A stretch of DNA of 64,000 nucleotides, taken from an uncultured bacterium. GTDB lineage: Bacteria > Bacillota > Clostridia > Oscillospirales > Ruminococcaceae. A program made the translations under genes and the position numbers. This document shows positions 8,299 to 15,816 of the stretch, piece after piece. The first letter of the stretch is position 1, and every line of letters starts with the position of its first letter. Below the pieces are notes generated by a model. That model had not been told where the DNA came from. It saw nothing but the letters and a program-made list of their open reading frames with translations, and searched no databases. The stretch is from contig CAKXHL010000012.1 of assembly GCA_934875375.1 (NCBI GenBank), forward strand, positions 286-64,285, given 5' to 3'.

Positions 8299-9702
8299 TT
8301 ATTCCCGCCCGCTCCAGCAGTAGGTGCACAGCTTGCAGGGTTCAATCCCCACCGAATCGATCATGTCATCCAGCCTATGATAACGCAGGGAAGTGAATTT
8401 CAGTTCTTTTCCGATCTCGTCCACCATTTCTTTGTAGTTGGTGCTGTCCGGATTCGCATAATCCAGCAAAGTGTCATAATCAGTAATTCCTTCCCGGTGC
8501 TGAATCACGCGCCGGCCGATCAGTTCCAGTTCCGAATTGGAACGCGAAAAATTCAGGTACTTACAGCCAAACAAAAGCGGCGGGCAAGCCGGTCGGATAT
8601 GGACCTCTTTGGCGCCGTTCTGATACAAAAGTTCCGCGCTTTCCCGCAGCTGGGTTCCCCGCACAATGGAATCATCGATCAGCACCATGCTCTTGTTCTG
8701 AATCAATGCGTTAACCGGTATCAGCTTCATCCGGGCAATCAGGTTCCGCTGGGTCTGATTGGGCGGCATAAAGGAGCGAGGCCAGGTCGGCGTATATTTG
8801 ATGAACGGACGAGCAAATGGAATCCCGGACCGGTTGGCATATCCAACCGCATGGGCAATACCGGAGTCCGGCACGCCTGCCACCATATCAGTGCGCACCT
8901 CGTCCCGTCCTGCCAGCTTTTCTCCGCAGCGGTAGCGCATCTGCTCTACGTTGACTCCCTCATAAGTAGAGGTTGGGTATCCATAATAAACCCACATAAA
9001 GGTGCAGAATTTCATCTGCTGTTGCGCCGGGCTTACCGTTTCGGCCCCTTCCGGCGTAATCAGGGCGATTTCTGCCGACCCCAGTTCTTTATAATCCTCA
9101 TAGCCCAGATTAATAAACGCGGAACTTTCAAAAGAAGCACAAACTGCGCCTTTCTTTCTCCCCAGCACCAGCGGCGTCCGGCCCATTTTATCCCGGGCAG
9201 CGTAAATCCCCTGCGGCGTCATAATCAACATCGTCATAGATCCGTCGATCAAACTCTGGGCATAGCGAATCCCCTCCACTATGCTTTGCTGCTGATTAAT
9301 TAGAGCCGCCACCAGTTCAGTGGGATTAATGCTGCCCCCACTCATTTCCAAAAAGTGAATGTTTCCCTTTTCAAAGGCCAAATTCACCAGTTCGGCGCTG
9401 TTATTGATCTTACCGACAGTCGTGATGGCAAATGTCCCCAAATGGGATCGGACCATCAGCGGCTGGGGCTCGTTATCCGAAATACAGCCAATTCCCAAAT
9501 TACCGTGCATTTCCACGGATTCCTTTTCAAACTTGGTGCGGAACGGAGAATTTTCGATATTATGGATCGCCCGGTCAAAACCTTTCTCTCCATACACCGC
9601 CATACCGCCCCTGCGGGTTCCCAAATGCGAATGATAGTCCGTACCGAAAAATAAATCAAACACACAGTCGGTGCGTGACGCTACTCCAAACAGTCCACCC
9701 AT
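8299..9702 (-). CDS. PurF-like amidophosphoribosyltransferase paralogue lacking the nucleophile Cys
   Basis: The 467-residue protein has the two-domain layout of PurF: an Ntn-type glutaminase fold, then a PRPP-binding phosphoribosyltransferase domain with LIDDSIVRGT at residues 341-350. True PurF matures to an N-terminal Cys (CGVFG), which attacks glutamine. Here the N-terminus is MGGLFGVAS, with Gly at that place. The glutaminase should therefore be inactive and the protein can at most use free ammonia, or it has another role. The C-terminal PCKLCTYC could bind an iron-sulphur cluster as in Bacillus PurF. A canonical purF is at 41615-43042. The gene is alone behind its own strong promoter. 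The substitution is clean and the frame intact, so this looks like a maintained subfamily rather than decay. Confidence 0.8.
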   Translation of the reverse strand: MGGLFGVASRTDCVFDLFFGTDYHSHLGTRRGGMAVYGEKGFDRAIHNIENSPFRTKFEKESVEMHGNLGIGCISDNEPQPLMVRSHLGTFAITTVGKINNSAELVNLAFEKGNIHFLEMSGGSINPTELVAALINQQQSIVEGIRYAQSLIDGSMTMLIMTPQGIYAARDKMGRTPLVLGRKKGAVCASFESSAFINLGYEDYKELGSAEIALITPEGAETVSPAQQQMKFCTFMWVYYGYPTSTYEGVNVEQMRYRCGEKLAGRDEVRTDMVAGVPDSGIAHAVGYANRSGIPFARPFIKYTPTWPRSFMPPNQTQRNLIARMKLIPVNALIQNKSMVLIDDSIVRGTQLRESAELLYQNGAKEVHIRPACPPLLFGCKYLNFSRSNSELELIGRRVIQHREGITDYDTLLDYANPDSTNYKEMVDEIGKELKFTSLRYHRLDDMIDSVGIEPCKLCTYCWSGRE

Positions 9703-9732
9703 ATTCGTATCTCCTTCTCGCTTAATATGGTT

Positions 9733-9761
9733 ATTATAAGAGTATCTGCCTGATATTTCAA
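9733..9761 (-). promoter_or_regulatory. Promoter of the PurF-like gene
   Basis: On the minus strand TTGAAA (9761-9756) and TATAAT (9738-9733) are separated by 17 bases, a near-consensus housekeeping sigma promoter. It is about 30 bases upstream of the ATG and its AGAAGGAG ribosome binding site. Confidence 0.7.
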
Positions 9762-9883
9762 GAAAGGATTTTTTGGTGCCTCTTTCCTGCTATAAAAACT
9801 TGCTTACAAATGAGTTTTATCCGTCTTTTAGGAATTTTTGCAAAATGATTCGATAAAAAAACAGAGTTTTTTTACAAAAGCTC

Positions 9884-9912
9884 TTGACATCCTCATTCTT
9901 CTTTGTTAGAAT
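9884..9912 (+). promoter_or_regulatory. Promoter of the tRNA-Thr/tRNA-Tyr operon
   Basis: A perfect TTGACA (9884-9889) and TAGAAT (9907-9912) are 17 bases apart, 20 bases before the first tRNA. This fits a strong stable-RNA promoter. Confidence 0.8.
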
Positions 9913-9931
9913 AAATCACGTTGCTGGATTT

Positions 9932-10007
9932 GCTGGTGTAGCTCAGTTGGTAGAGCAGCTGATTTGTAATCAGCAGGTCGGGGGTTCGAGTCCGTCCACC
10001 AGCTCCA
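9932..10007 (+). tRNA. tRNA-Thr (UGU)
   Basis: A 76-base cloverleaf: acceptor GCTGGTG pairs with CACCAGC, D-arm AGCTCAGTTGGTAGAGC, anticodon stem GCTGA/TCAGC with loop TTTGTAA (anticodon TGT), T-arm GGTTCGAGTCC, discriminator T and an encoded CCA end. It is the first gene of a two-tRNA operon. Confidence 0.95.
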
Positions 10008-10023
10008 TATAGAAATGAATAAT

Positions 10024-10108
10024 GGGAGAATTCCCGAGTGGCCAAAGGGGGCAGACTGTAAATCTGTTGCGTTTCGCTTCGATGGTTCGAATCCATCTTC
10101 TCCCACCA
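10024..10108 (+). tRNA. tRNA-Tyr (GUA)
   Basis: An 85-base class II tRNA with a long variable arm, acceptor GGGAGAA/TTCTCCC, anticodon loop containing GTA, T-loop GGTTCGAATCC and an encoded CCA end. It lies 16 bases after tRNA-Thr and shares its promoter. I saw no repeat of its 3' end nearby that would mark an integrated element. Confidence 0.95.
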
Positions 10109-10145
10109 AAATCCGACATGTTTTGACATGTCGGATTTTATTATT
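10108..10145 (+). terminator. Terminator of the tRNA operon
   Basis: A 13-base-pair perfect stem (10108-10120 and 10127-10139, loop TTTTGA) with a TTTTATTATTAT run starts on the last base of tRNA-Tyr. A small gene begins just after it. Confidence 0.75.
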
Positions 10146-10166
10146 ATAACGAAAGAGAGGAATAAA

Positions 10167-10355
10167 ATGATAAGTTATTACGATGCAAGTAGACATGACA
10201 ACTTTTGTAAATGCGCTCATTCTTCATCTGTTTTTACAGAAATGGATGAGTGGGGATACTGGGATACATGTAGTAATTGCCATAAACCCATTGAAGATAC
10301 ATATAGGTACAATAGTGAAGATTATTTAGAAGAAATTATGAGCCGTGATGACTAA
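10167..10355 (+). CDS. Small Cys-rich hypothetical protein (62 aa)
   Basis: ATG 10167 follows GAGAGGAATAAA at proper distance. The frame is open upstream to 10128, but that stretch is the tRNA terminator. The acidic product has CKC near the N-terminus and CSNC in the middle, spaced like the two knuckles of a zinc ribbon (FCKCAH and DTCSNCHKPI). I do not recognise a family. It follows the tRNA operon and is closed by its own terminator at 10399, so it is probably a real small gene. DNA binding or a redox role is only a guess. Confidence 0.55.
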   Translation: MISYYDASRHDNFCKCAHSSSVFTEMDEWGYWDTCSNCHKPIEDTYRYNSEDYLEEIMSRDD

Positions 10356-10398
10356 AAAATTCAAGTAAGTATCTAAAGTGTCCACCCCTTCCAATGCT

Positions 10399-10442
10399 AA
10401 AAGAAGTCTATTTCTGGAAAGAGATAGACTTCTTTTGTTTTT
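10399..10442 (+). terminator. Intrinsic terminator after the small Cys-rich gene
   Basis: Thirteen-base arms (10399-10411 and 10424-10436) with a TTTTGTTTTTTC tail. It lies 44 bases after the stop codon of the 62-residue protein. Confidence 0.8.
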
Positions 10443-10863
10443 TCTGATAAAATGTAAACGAAACTGTGTGTATTGTTTGGTTATATTACCATTGCGTTAT
10501 AATAAGCAATCTTATTGAAGGGAATTAGCAATGGGTAACATTGCAACTAACAATCCAATCTACAAGCGATTCAAACCCGGAAATCCTGCCATACACGGCT
10601 GTTTGATAAAGAAAAAATGAAGAAAGAAGAAAACTTCTTAACCTTACTTAAAATGACCAGAGCCAAATTTTCCAAAGGTCTTCTGTTCCTCAAAAATCTG
10701 ATTGCCGGGCGCTTGTGAAAAAACTTTTGTCAAAGGCGCTGCAAAACGTGTTCACGCCCCTGGTTTTTCCGTTTTATCCATACAGCACCCTCAACAGGAT
10801 GCGCTGTCAGATTGTTTTTTCGTTTTTCCATCCTTTTGTTGCTTCGAAACGGAGTTGACTTTC
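10443..10863 (+). other. Long intergenic stretch before the transporter
   Basis: This gap holds a possible -10 box (TATAAT, 10498-10503) and the 29-codon frame listed separately. After it comes sequence without clear coding signal. The frame of the following transporter is open back to 10702, but it lacks hydrophobic or family sequence there and the better start is at 10864. Confidence 0.4.
10531..10620 (+). CDS. Possible short peptide or gene remnant (29 aa)
   Basis: ATG 10531 is preceded by GAAGGG seven bases upstream and by a possible promoter. The peptide contains YKRFKPGNPAIHG and ends in Lys residues. I recognise no family. It may be the start of a decayed gene. Confidence 0.25.
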   Translation: MGNIATNNPIYKRFKPGNPAIHGCLIKKK

Positions 10864-11982
10864 ATGCCGAAAATTCTCAAAAACTGTATCCTCTTTTTTC
10901 GCAGAGAAACCGTTCTGTGTATTGCGGCCCTGCTGGCGCTGCTCTCTGTTTTTTTCGTTCCACCCAGTGCCGTTTATATTTCATATATCGACTGGGACAC
11001 CCTTGCCCTTTTGTTCAGTCTGATGGCGGTGATGAAAGGGTTTCAAAAGGCAGGACTGTTTGTTTTCCTGGGAAATCAACTGTTAAAAAGAACTGGGACC
11101 ACACGAAAAATGCTGCTTGTTCTGGTCTCTTTACCCTTTGTCTTCAGCATGGTCATCACAAACGACGTTTCGCTGATCACTTTTGTGCCATTCGGTATCA
11201 TCGTTTTGCGGATGGCAAAGCAGGAGCATCTTCTAACGCCGCTGGTGGTTATGCAGACCGTTGCCGCCAATTTGGGCAGCATGCTGACTCCTATGGGCAA
11301 CCCACAGAACCTCTATTTATACGCCAAGTCCGGGATGGGATTTGGTGAATTATGCTGGCTCATGACCCCCTATGTCCTGATTTCCGGCCTTTGTCTGGTG
11401 CTGTTAGTTTTTTTCCAAAAATCTGTTTTGCTGCCTGTGGTATCCGTTAACGTAAAGCTGGGAAGTTCTTGGGAACTGCTGTGCTGCACATTGGGATTTA
11501 TAATCTGCCTGTTAGGCCTTTTTCAATGGGTCTCTCCATTGGCGGTGGCGGCAACCATCTTTCTTTTTTTACTGTTTGCCAACCGGTGCCTGCTGGCCGG
11601 AATTGACTATTCGCTTCTGGCAACTTTCTTTTTCTTTTTTATTTTTATTGGAAATATCGGAAATGTAACCTCTTTCAAGAACTTTCTTTCTTCCGTTCTT
11701 GCCGGTCATGTGTTGCCGGCGGCAGTGCTGGCAAGCCAGGTTATCAGCAATGTACCTGCGGCACTGCTGCTGTCCGGATTCACTACTCAATGGGATGCTT
11801 TGATCGTCGGATGTAATCTGGGCGGACTCGGCACCTTAATCGCCTCCATGGCAAGCTTGATCTCTTATAAAATTGTGGCCAAAGAATATCCCGACCAGCG
11901 CAGAATATATTTTATCTGGTTTACCGTGTGCAATATCTGCCTGTTGGCGCTATTGCTTCTGGCAAGTTTTCTGCTGGCATAG
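10864..11982 (+). CDS. ArsB/NhaD-SLC13 superfamily membrane transporter
   Basis: The 372-residue product has about ten hydrophobic helices and the marks of the ion-transporter (IT) superfamily: TNDVSLITFVPFGI, NLGSMLTPMGNPQNLYLY (the conserved GNPQN re-entrant loop) and the second half-repeat SNVPAALLLSGFT. Such proteins carry dicarboxylates, citrate, arsenite or sodium/protons across the inner membrane, and the substrate cannot be read from sequence. The start at ATG 10864 follows CGGAGT at a suitable distance; the longer frame from 10702 adds about 54 residues without transporter character. It is monocistronic and shares a perfect-palindrome terminator with the converging HTH gene. Confidence 0.75.
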   Translation: MPKILKNCILFFRRETVLCIAALLALLSVFFVPPSAVYISYIDWDTLALLFSLMAVMKGFQKAGLFVFLGNQLLKRTGTTRKMLLVLVSLPFVFSMVITNDVSLITFVPFGIIVLRMAKQEHLLTPLVVMQTVAANLGSMLTPMGNPQNLYLYAKSGMGFGELCWLMTPYVLISGLCLVLLVFFQKSVLLPVVSVNVKLGSSWELLCCTLGFIICLLGLFQWVSPLAVAATIFLFLLFANRCLLAGIDYSLLATFFFFFIFIGNIGNVTSFKNFLSSVLAGHVLPAAVLASQVISNVPAALLLSGFTTQWDALIVGCNLGGLGTLIASMASLISYKIVAKEYPDQRRIYFIWFTVCNICLLALLLLASFLLA

Positions 11983-12090
11983 TTGCACATCTCCATCTCC
12001 GGTAAAATCTCCCCCAAAAACCTTGTTTGTTACTTTTTGTATCGGGGTTAAGCGCTATCTCTGCCCGTTTTACCCTACTGCTCTTTTTAC

Positions 12091-12149
12091 AAATTGAATA
12101 CAAAATAAAAGCCAACCGAACCGGTTGGCTTTTATTTTGTATTCAATTT
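12091..12149. terminator. Perfect 28-bp-arm palindrome, bidirectional terminator
   Basis: Two exactly complementary 28-base arms (12091-12118 and 12122-12149) surround the three-base loop AAC. It sits between convergent genes, with A-rich and T-rich flanks that give a U-tract on both strands. The right arm contains the stop codon and last codons of the HTH gene at 12132, so the hairpin is part of its coding sequence. Confidence 0.85.
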
Positions 12150-12359
12150 TCTTTTCTCTGAAGTCAGTCCGGCGATATAGTCCAACGAAACATTATAAAA
12201 CTTTGCCAGCGTGATCAAATGCCGCAGGGGAATCTCATTCTGTCCTTTTTCATACCGGGAATAAACTTGTTGCGTTGTCTTTAATAATCTTGCGATCTGC
12301 GCCTGCCGCAGGTCATGATTCTCCCGTAGGTCCCTGATGATTTCATAATACGGTTTCAT
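12132..12359 (-). CDS. Small XRE-type HTH regulator (75 aa)
   Basis: The protein is almost only a Cro/CI-type helix-turn-helix: LRENHDLRQAQIARLLKTTQQVYSRYEKGQNEIPLRHLITLAKFYNVSLDYIAGL. ATG 12359 is favoured because GGGGGA lies just upstream; the frame extends nine codons further to 12386. It is likely a DNA-binding repressor that works as a dimer. The two operator-like repeats at 12408-12450, upstream of its start, suggest autoregulation. Its C-terminal tail (SEKRKLNTK) is encoded within the shared terminator palindrome. Confidence 0.8.
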   Translation of the reverse strand: MKPYYEIIRDLRENHDLRQAQIARLLKTTQQVYSRYEKGQNEIPLRHLITLAKFYNVSLDYIAGLTSEKRKLNTK

Positions 12360-12407
12360 ATGAATCCCCCAAACCGGGCTGCACATTTCTTTGAAATCAT
12401 TCTAGCT

Positions 12408-12450
12408 TACACTAAATATGACGTATTAACATTACACCAAATATGGTGTA
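12408..12450. promoter_or_regulatory. Two tandem operator-like repeats
   Basis: TACACTAAATATGACGTA (12408-12425) and TACACCAAATATGGTGTA (12433-12450) are two versions of one 18-base element with outer inverted half-sites TACACC/GGTGTA, centred 25 bases apart. They lie upstream of the small HTH gene and are good candidates for its binding sites. Confidence 0.6.
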
Positions 12451-12470
12451 TCCTGTTTTTAAGTATCAAA

Positions 12471-12791
12471 TCATTTGCAATTTTTTACAAAAATTTTTAA
12501 GATGGTCTCTACATCCTGTAACTGCCGTGGAGTCAGTCCCTGCAGAATATCTCCAATGCTGTTCTCCAGCGCCTTGGAAGGATCTGGAAGAAGGATATAG
12601 TTGGGGCTGACCTCTAAAATGTTGCATAAAGAAAGCAGTGTTTGCACGGAAAGCCCCGCATTGCCGCACTCGATTTGACTGAGGAATTTTTCTCCGATGT
12701 TTGCCTGTGCCGACACGTAGTCCTGCGTATATCGCTTTGCTTTTCGTGCCTCCTTGATTCGTTGTCCGATCAGATGGGTATCATACTCCAT
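12471..12791 (-). CDS. XRE-family transcriptional regulator (106 aa)
   Basis: Residues 8-65 form a Cro/CI HTH (IKEARKAKRYTQDYVSAQANIGEKFLSQIECG). The next part, VQTLLSLCNILEVSPNYILL, ends the domain, and a 35-residue helical tail (LTPRQLQDVETILKIFVKN) is common in small clostridial regulators. The start is ATG 12791 in a region with TATCCCCC upstream. It points away from the 77-residue gene at 12942. An inverted repeat, CTACT-N5-AGTAG, at 12803-12817 lies just before its start and could be its operator. Targets are unknown. Confidence 0.8.
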   Translation of the reverse strand: MEYDTHLIGQRIKEARKAKRYTQDYVSAQANIGEKFLSQIECGNAGLSVQTLLSLCNILEVSPNYILLPDPSKALENSIGDILQGLTPRQLQDVETILKIFVKNCK

Positions 12792-12802
12792 AAATTATCC
12801 CC

Positions 12803-12817
12803 CTACTTATAGAGTAG
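12803..12817. promoter_or_regulatory. Inverted repeat CTACT-N5-AGTAG
   Basis: A 15-base inverted repeat lies 12 bases upstream of the XRE gene start, over its presumed 5' untranslated region. Its place suggests an autoregulatory operator. This is inference only. Confidence 0.4.
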
Positions 12818-12870
12818 TGATTTCATCTGGGAAAAAAACTATATAAAAATTGGAAAGTATTTCTTATAGA

Positions 12871-12899
12871 TTGATTTTTTTGTTGGATGACCTTATAAT
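12871..12899 (+). promoter_or_regulatory. Promoter of the 77-aa hypothetical gene
   Basis: TTGATT (12871-12876) and TATAAT (12894-12899) with a 17-base spacer, 42 bases before the ATG. Confidence 0.7.
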
Positions 12900-12941
12900 A
12901 AGGAAAAACAGGTAAGATTTCAGATGACGAAGTGAGGGTCT

Positions 12942-13175
12942 ATGGACATTTACAATTATTTTGCCGAACAATTAAACTGTTATGAATCGGATCTTCGCAC
13001 CAATAAAAGGCTTTGCTGGGATGAATCTATTATCCGCAGTATTCCGGAAGATCAATTTTCCCTGGAAAACTGGAACGCTTTTTTATCCTATGTTTTTTCC
13101 GAGCAGCTGGCTTTTTCCAGTGTCGATCAGGCAAAATCCTTTTTAATCGAAAATAAGGTTCAACAACCTGTATAA
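12942..13175 (+). CDS. Hypothetical protein (77 aa)
   Basis: The gene has a clear promoter and a ribosome binding site (GTGAGGGTCT). The product is acidic and aromatic-rich (MDIYNYFAEQLNCYESDL, WNAFLSYVFSEQLAFSS) and probably all-helical and soluble. There is no signal peptide or membrane helix. I recognise no family. A short GC-rich terminator follows. It is divergent from the XRE regulator and may be controlled by it. Confidence 0.6.
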   Translation: MDIYNYFAEQLNCYESDLRTNKRLCWDESIIRSIPEDQFSLENWNAFLSYVFSEQLAFSSVDQAKSFLIENKVQQPV

Positions 13176-13201
13176 GCGTAATTCATTTGCGTTTCGTGCC
13201 A

Positions 13202-13223
13202 CCGCCATGAGGCGGCTTTTTTG
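13202..13223 (+). terminator. Short GC-rich terminator
   Basis: CCGCC-ATGA-GGCGG followed by CTTTTTT, 27 bases after the 77-residue gene. Confidence 0.6.
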
Positions 13224-13544
13224 TTGTGTAAAAGCATTATTTTAAAGCGCCTTTGCCATTGGATATAGATCTCAGTGCATAAGCCGGGACGGTTCATATA
13301 CCTAAAACTTCATGCGCCATCCACTTTGATGTGCTTCAGCCGCATGAACTTTTTTCTCCATTTTCTGCGTTTTTCTTTCTTTTTTTGCAAAAAGCAGATA
13401 TACTAATCTTGTTGAATTTTAAGAATTTAAACATTTTAAATGCAAAAACGAAAATTTTTCCTGCCCATAGTTTGAGAATTTCTGTGCATACTAATGGCGA
13501 AATCAAATTTCCGATTTCACAATAACATTCATGGAGGTCCTATC
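13224..13544 (+). other. Intergenic region upstream of the deacetylase
   Basis: About 320 bases, AT-rich towards its right end, without a supported gene. It must hold the promoter of the deacetylase gene, but I see no convincing -35/-10 pair. A sporulation or alternative sigma factor is possible but not shown. Confidence 0.4.
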
Positions 13545-14501
13545 ATGAAAGTGAAGAAAACACTTGCTGTGGCTTGTGCCATGGCTATGCTTCTGGCTTT
13601 GAGCGGCTGCACCTCCGGGGGAAGCTCTTCTTCCAGCCGTTCCAGCACTTCTTCTTCCGCTTCTTCCAAAACCAGTTCCTCTTCTTCTGCCGCATCCTCT
13701 TCGATGAGCGAAGGCAGCAGTGTCCTCAGCGATCTGGAAAGCCGCATAGAAAGCGGTCTGGAAAGCATGGAAGAATCCGTATCCCCAACTATGAGCACCG
13801 ATTTCGCCGAAATCGGTGCTTTAAACGGAGAAGCGCTGGGCTGGGGCCCCGGCGGACCGGTAGACAGTGAAAACCGCTCTCAGGGGGCCGTCGCTTATCA
13901 GGAAAAGTATGGAAAATATGATGCTTATTTTATTGCGCCATCTTCCGAAAAGATCTATCTTACTTTTGACGAAGGATATGAAAACGGCTACACAGCTGAT
14001 ATTTTAGACACCCTAAAAGATAAAGGCGTACACGCAGTATTTTTTGTTACCCTGCCCTACGTGAAAGAACAACCGGAATTGGTACAGCGGATGATCGATG
14101 AAGGACATATTGTCGGCAATCACAGCAACAAGCACATCACATACCCTTCCCTTTCTCTGGAAGAGGCAAAGGAGGATTTGATGAGCCTGCATCAATACAT
14201 GTTGGATACTTACCAATACAAAATGACTGTTTTCCGTTTCCCCGAGGGGAATTTCTCGGAGCAGACCCTTGCACTGGTGCAAAGCTGCGGCTATAAGTCT
14301 CTCTTTTGGAGCTTTGCATATAAAGACTGGTATACCGACAACCAGCCTAACCCAGCGGATGCGCTGTCTTCCATGTTAAACAAAGCACACCCCGGAGCAA
14401 TTTATCTGCTCCATGCCGTCTCCGCCACCAATGCGCAGGTCTTGGGTGATTTCATCGACGGCATGCAGGAAAAAGGATATGTTTTTTCCGATTTTGAATG
14501 A
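13545..14501 (+). CDS. PdaA-like polysaccharide deacetylase lipoprotein
   Basis: This 318-residue protein begins with a lipoprotein signal peptide ending in lipobox LSGC, then a serine-rich linker of about 35 residues. The catalytic part is a NodB-type deacetylase of the PdaA kind: LTFDEGYENG (the catalytic and metal Asp), IVGNHSNKH (metal His pair), FRFPEGNFS and LLHAVSATN. PdaA enzymes remove acetyl groups from muramic acid to make the muramic delta-lactam of the spore cortex. The start is ATG 13545 after ATGGAGGTCC. A membrane-tethered position outside the cell is expected from the lipobox. Whether it acts in sporulation or on vegetative wall cannot be settled here. Confidence 0.8.
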   Translation: MKVKKTLAVACAMAMLLALSGCTSGGSSSSSRSSTSSSASSKTSSSSSAASSSMSEGSSVLSDLESRIESGLESMEESVSPTMSTDFAEIGALNGEALGWGPGGPVDSENRSQGAVAYQEKYGKYDAYFIAPSSEKIYLTFDEGYENGYTADILDTLKDKGVHAVFFVTLPYVKEQPELVQRMIDEGHIVGNHSNKHITYPSLSLEEAKEDLMSLHQYMLDTYQYKMTVFRFPEGNFSEQTLALVQSCGYKSLFWSFAYKDWYTDNQPNPADALSSMLNKAHPGAIYLLHAVSATNAQVLGDFIDGMQEKGYVFSDFE

Positions 14502-14532
14502 TTCGGATTTTTGTTTTGATTTGTGCATAGAG

Positions 14533-14568
14533 ATGTAACAAACCCTGCGTATGCAGGGTTTGTTACAT
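14533..14568 (+). terminator. Perfect 16-bp hairpin, probable terminator
   Basis: Exact 16-base arms (14533-14548 and 14553-14568) with loop GTAT lie between the deacetylase and the next gene. No strong U-tract follows, so it may stabilise the mRNA end rather than terminate alone. Confidence 0.55.
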
Positions 14569-14602
14569 AGGTGTTGAAAATATTGACGAAGGAGCATTAC
14601 AT

Positions 14603-15040
14603 ATGAACTGGATTAACTGGACTTGGATTGGCGGCGGCCTGCTGGGCAGCCTAATCGTCGGACTGATTATCGGACGAATCGTCGCGGGAATCAAATACCC
14701 CAATCCGGATAAGCCGCATATTTTCACCCCGAAACAGTCTGTTATCATTCTGGTAGGCGTTGTGGTGGCTGTGGCTTTGATCGTATTTGCCGTGCTGTAC
14801 CAGCCAAAGCCCAAAAACGGAGGAGAAGACCTTATGCCTTCCGGTATGCCTTCCGGTATGGATGGAATGATGGAACCCAACGGCGCGCTGCCGATGGATG
14901 ACACCGGATTGGAAGAAAGAACTGCTGAACCGGCAGATACGCAGCTGGACGAAGAGGATTTAACGGAAGGCAGCACTGCGGAAGATGGCAGCGAATCTGA
15001 AATAGAAGGGGATGGGATCAACGCCAATCCCGAAACCTGA
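14603..15040 (+). CDS. Two-helix membrane protein with acidic tail, hypothetical
   Basis: ATG 14603 follows GAAGGAGC. Two hydrophobic helices (GGGLLGSLIVGLIIGRIVAG and SVIILVGVVVAVALIVFAVL) are joined by a short Pro/Lys loop. A tail of about 70 residues follows that is rich in Met, Asp and Glu, with no Cys. The tail contains two exact copies of a 12-base unit (14834-14857, residues MPSG), a stretch that could vary in length. I recognise no family. It lies between a deacetylase and a lipoprotein and may act at the cell envelope. Confidence 0.6.
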   Translation: MNWINWTWIGGGLLGSLIVGLIIGRIVAGIKYPNPDKPHIFTPKQSVIILVGVVVAVALIVFAVLYQPKPKNGGEDLMPSGMPSGMDGMMEPNGALPMDDTGLEERTAEPADTQLDEEDLTEGSTAEDGSESEIEGDGINANPET

Positions 15041-15048
15041 TCTTTCTT

Positions 15049-15074
15049 AAAAAGCAGCTTTTGCTGCTTTTTTC
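15049..15074 (+). terminator. Intrinsic terminator
   Basis: AAAAAGCAGC-TTTT-GCTGCTTTTTT hairpin nine bases after the two-helix protein gene. Confidence 0.8.
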
Positions 15075-15177
15075 TGCAAAATTACCCTTGACGGTAGTTG
15101 GTTTGATGGTATACTGTTTATTACTGGTATTTTTTATCGCCACCGTTTTTGCGTGTGTGAAAGAAAGGAAAGGTATT

Positions 15178-15753
15178 ATGAAAAAACAGATTTCCGTATT
15201 GCTTGCCATGAGTTTATTGCTGATTGCTTTGCTGAGCGGTTGCAGCAAGACCCCTGCTGAAATTTCTGCGCCGGAATGGGAAACCGCATCGGGCACGGCC
15301 AGTGGTTTTTCCTATGAAGTTCCTGCCGACTGGACCACAACCGAGGATGTAACCGGCCAGGGCAGCATTATTTATATCCCTGCCGATGCAGATGTTTCCG
15401 TCGGCACCTCCAATGTAAACATTCTGGTACAGGATGTTTCCGGTCAAAAAGCCGTCAGCATGAAAGATATGAAAGCTGCTTTGGAGTCCGATTTGGAAAA
15501 TCAGTTGATCTCTAACGGCTTTGAAAAAGTGGAAAACCTGAAAGTAGAAGAATTGGAGGCGCCCATCGGCAGTGTGTGCTCTGTTTCTTATGACACTTAT
15601 CTTAGCGGTATGAAATTTACACAAACCCAGTTTTATCCGCTGATCGACGATTATATCATTGTTATCACTGCCACCAATGTCGGGGACGAGGTAGCTCCTT
15701 CTGTGGAAGAGGTTGCGGAATATATGGCTCTGACCTTGAAAAAAGCGGAATAA
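15178..15753 (+). CDS. Lipoprotein of unknown function (191 aa)
   Basis: ATG 15178 follows GAAAGGAAAGG. The longer frame from 15061 runs through the upstream terminator and is unlikely. A signal peptide ends in lipobox LLSGC. The rest (ASGFSYEVPADWTT, MKFTQTQFYPLIDDYIIVITATNVGDEVAPSVEEVAEYMALTLKKAE) resembles the PsbP-like/DUF1795 type of small secreted beta domains, which often appear in clostridial lipoproteins of unknown role. I infer a surface location only. It is closed by a strong terminator. Confidence 0.7.
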   Translation: MKKQISVLLAMSLLLIALLSGCSKTPAEISAPEWETASGTASGFSYEVPADWTTTEDVTGQGSIIYIPADADVSVGTSNVNILVQDVSGQKAVSMKDMKAALESDLENQLISNGFEKVENLKVEELEAPIGSVCSVSYDTYLSGMKFTQTQFYPLIDDYIIVITATNVGDEVAPSVEEVAEYMALTLKKAE

Positions 15754-15777
15754 TATTCCTTTTTGACTTAAATAACC

Positions 15778-15816
15778 AAAAACGATATACGCCCCGTTGG
15801 GGCGTATATCGTTTTT
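15778..15816. terminator. Strong intrinsic terminator
   Basis: Perfect 18-base arms (15778-15795, 15799-15816), loop GTT, ending in TTTTTC. A-rich and T-rich ends would allow function on both strands. Confidence 0.85.

Noticed and set aside
8098..9303. 401-codon plus-strand frame opposite the PurF-like gene
   Set aside because: It has no ribosome binding site or family match and mirrors the codon bias of the real gene on the other strand.
9932..10108. tRNA genes as the attachment site of an integrated element
   Set aside because: I found no second copy of the tRNA-Tyr or tRNA-Thr 3' end nearby and no integrase gene in the window.
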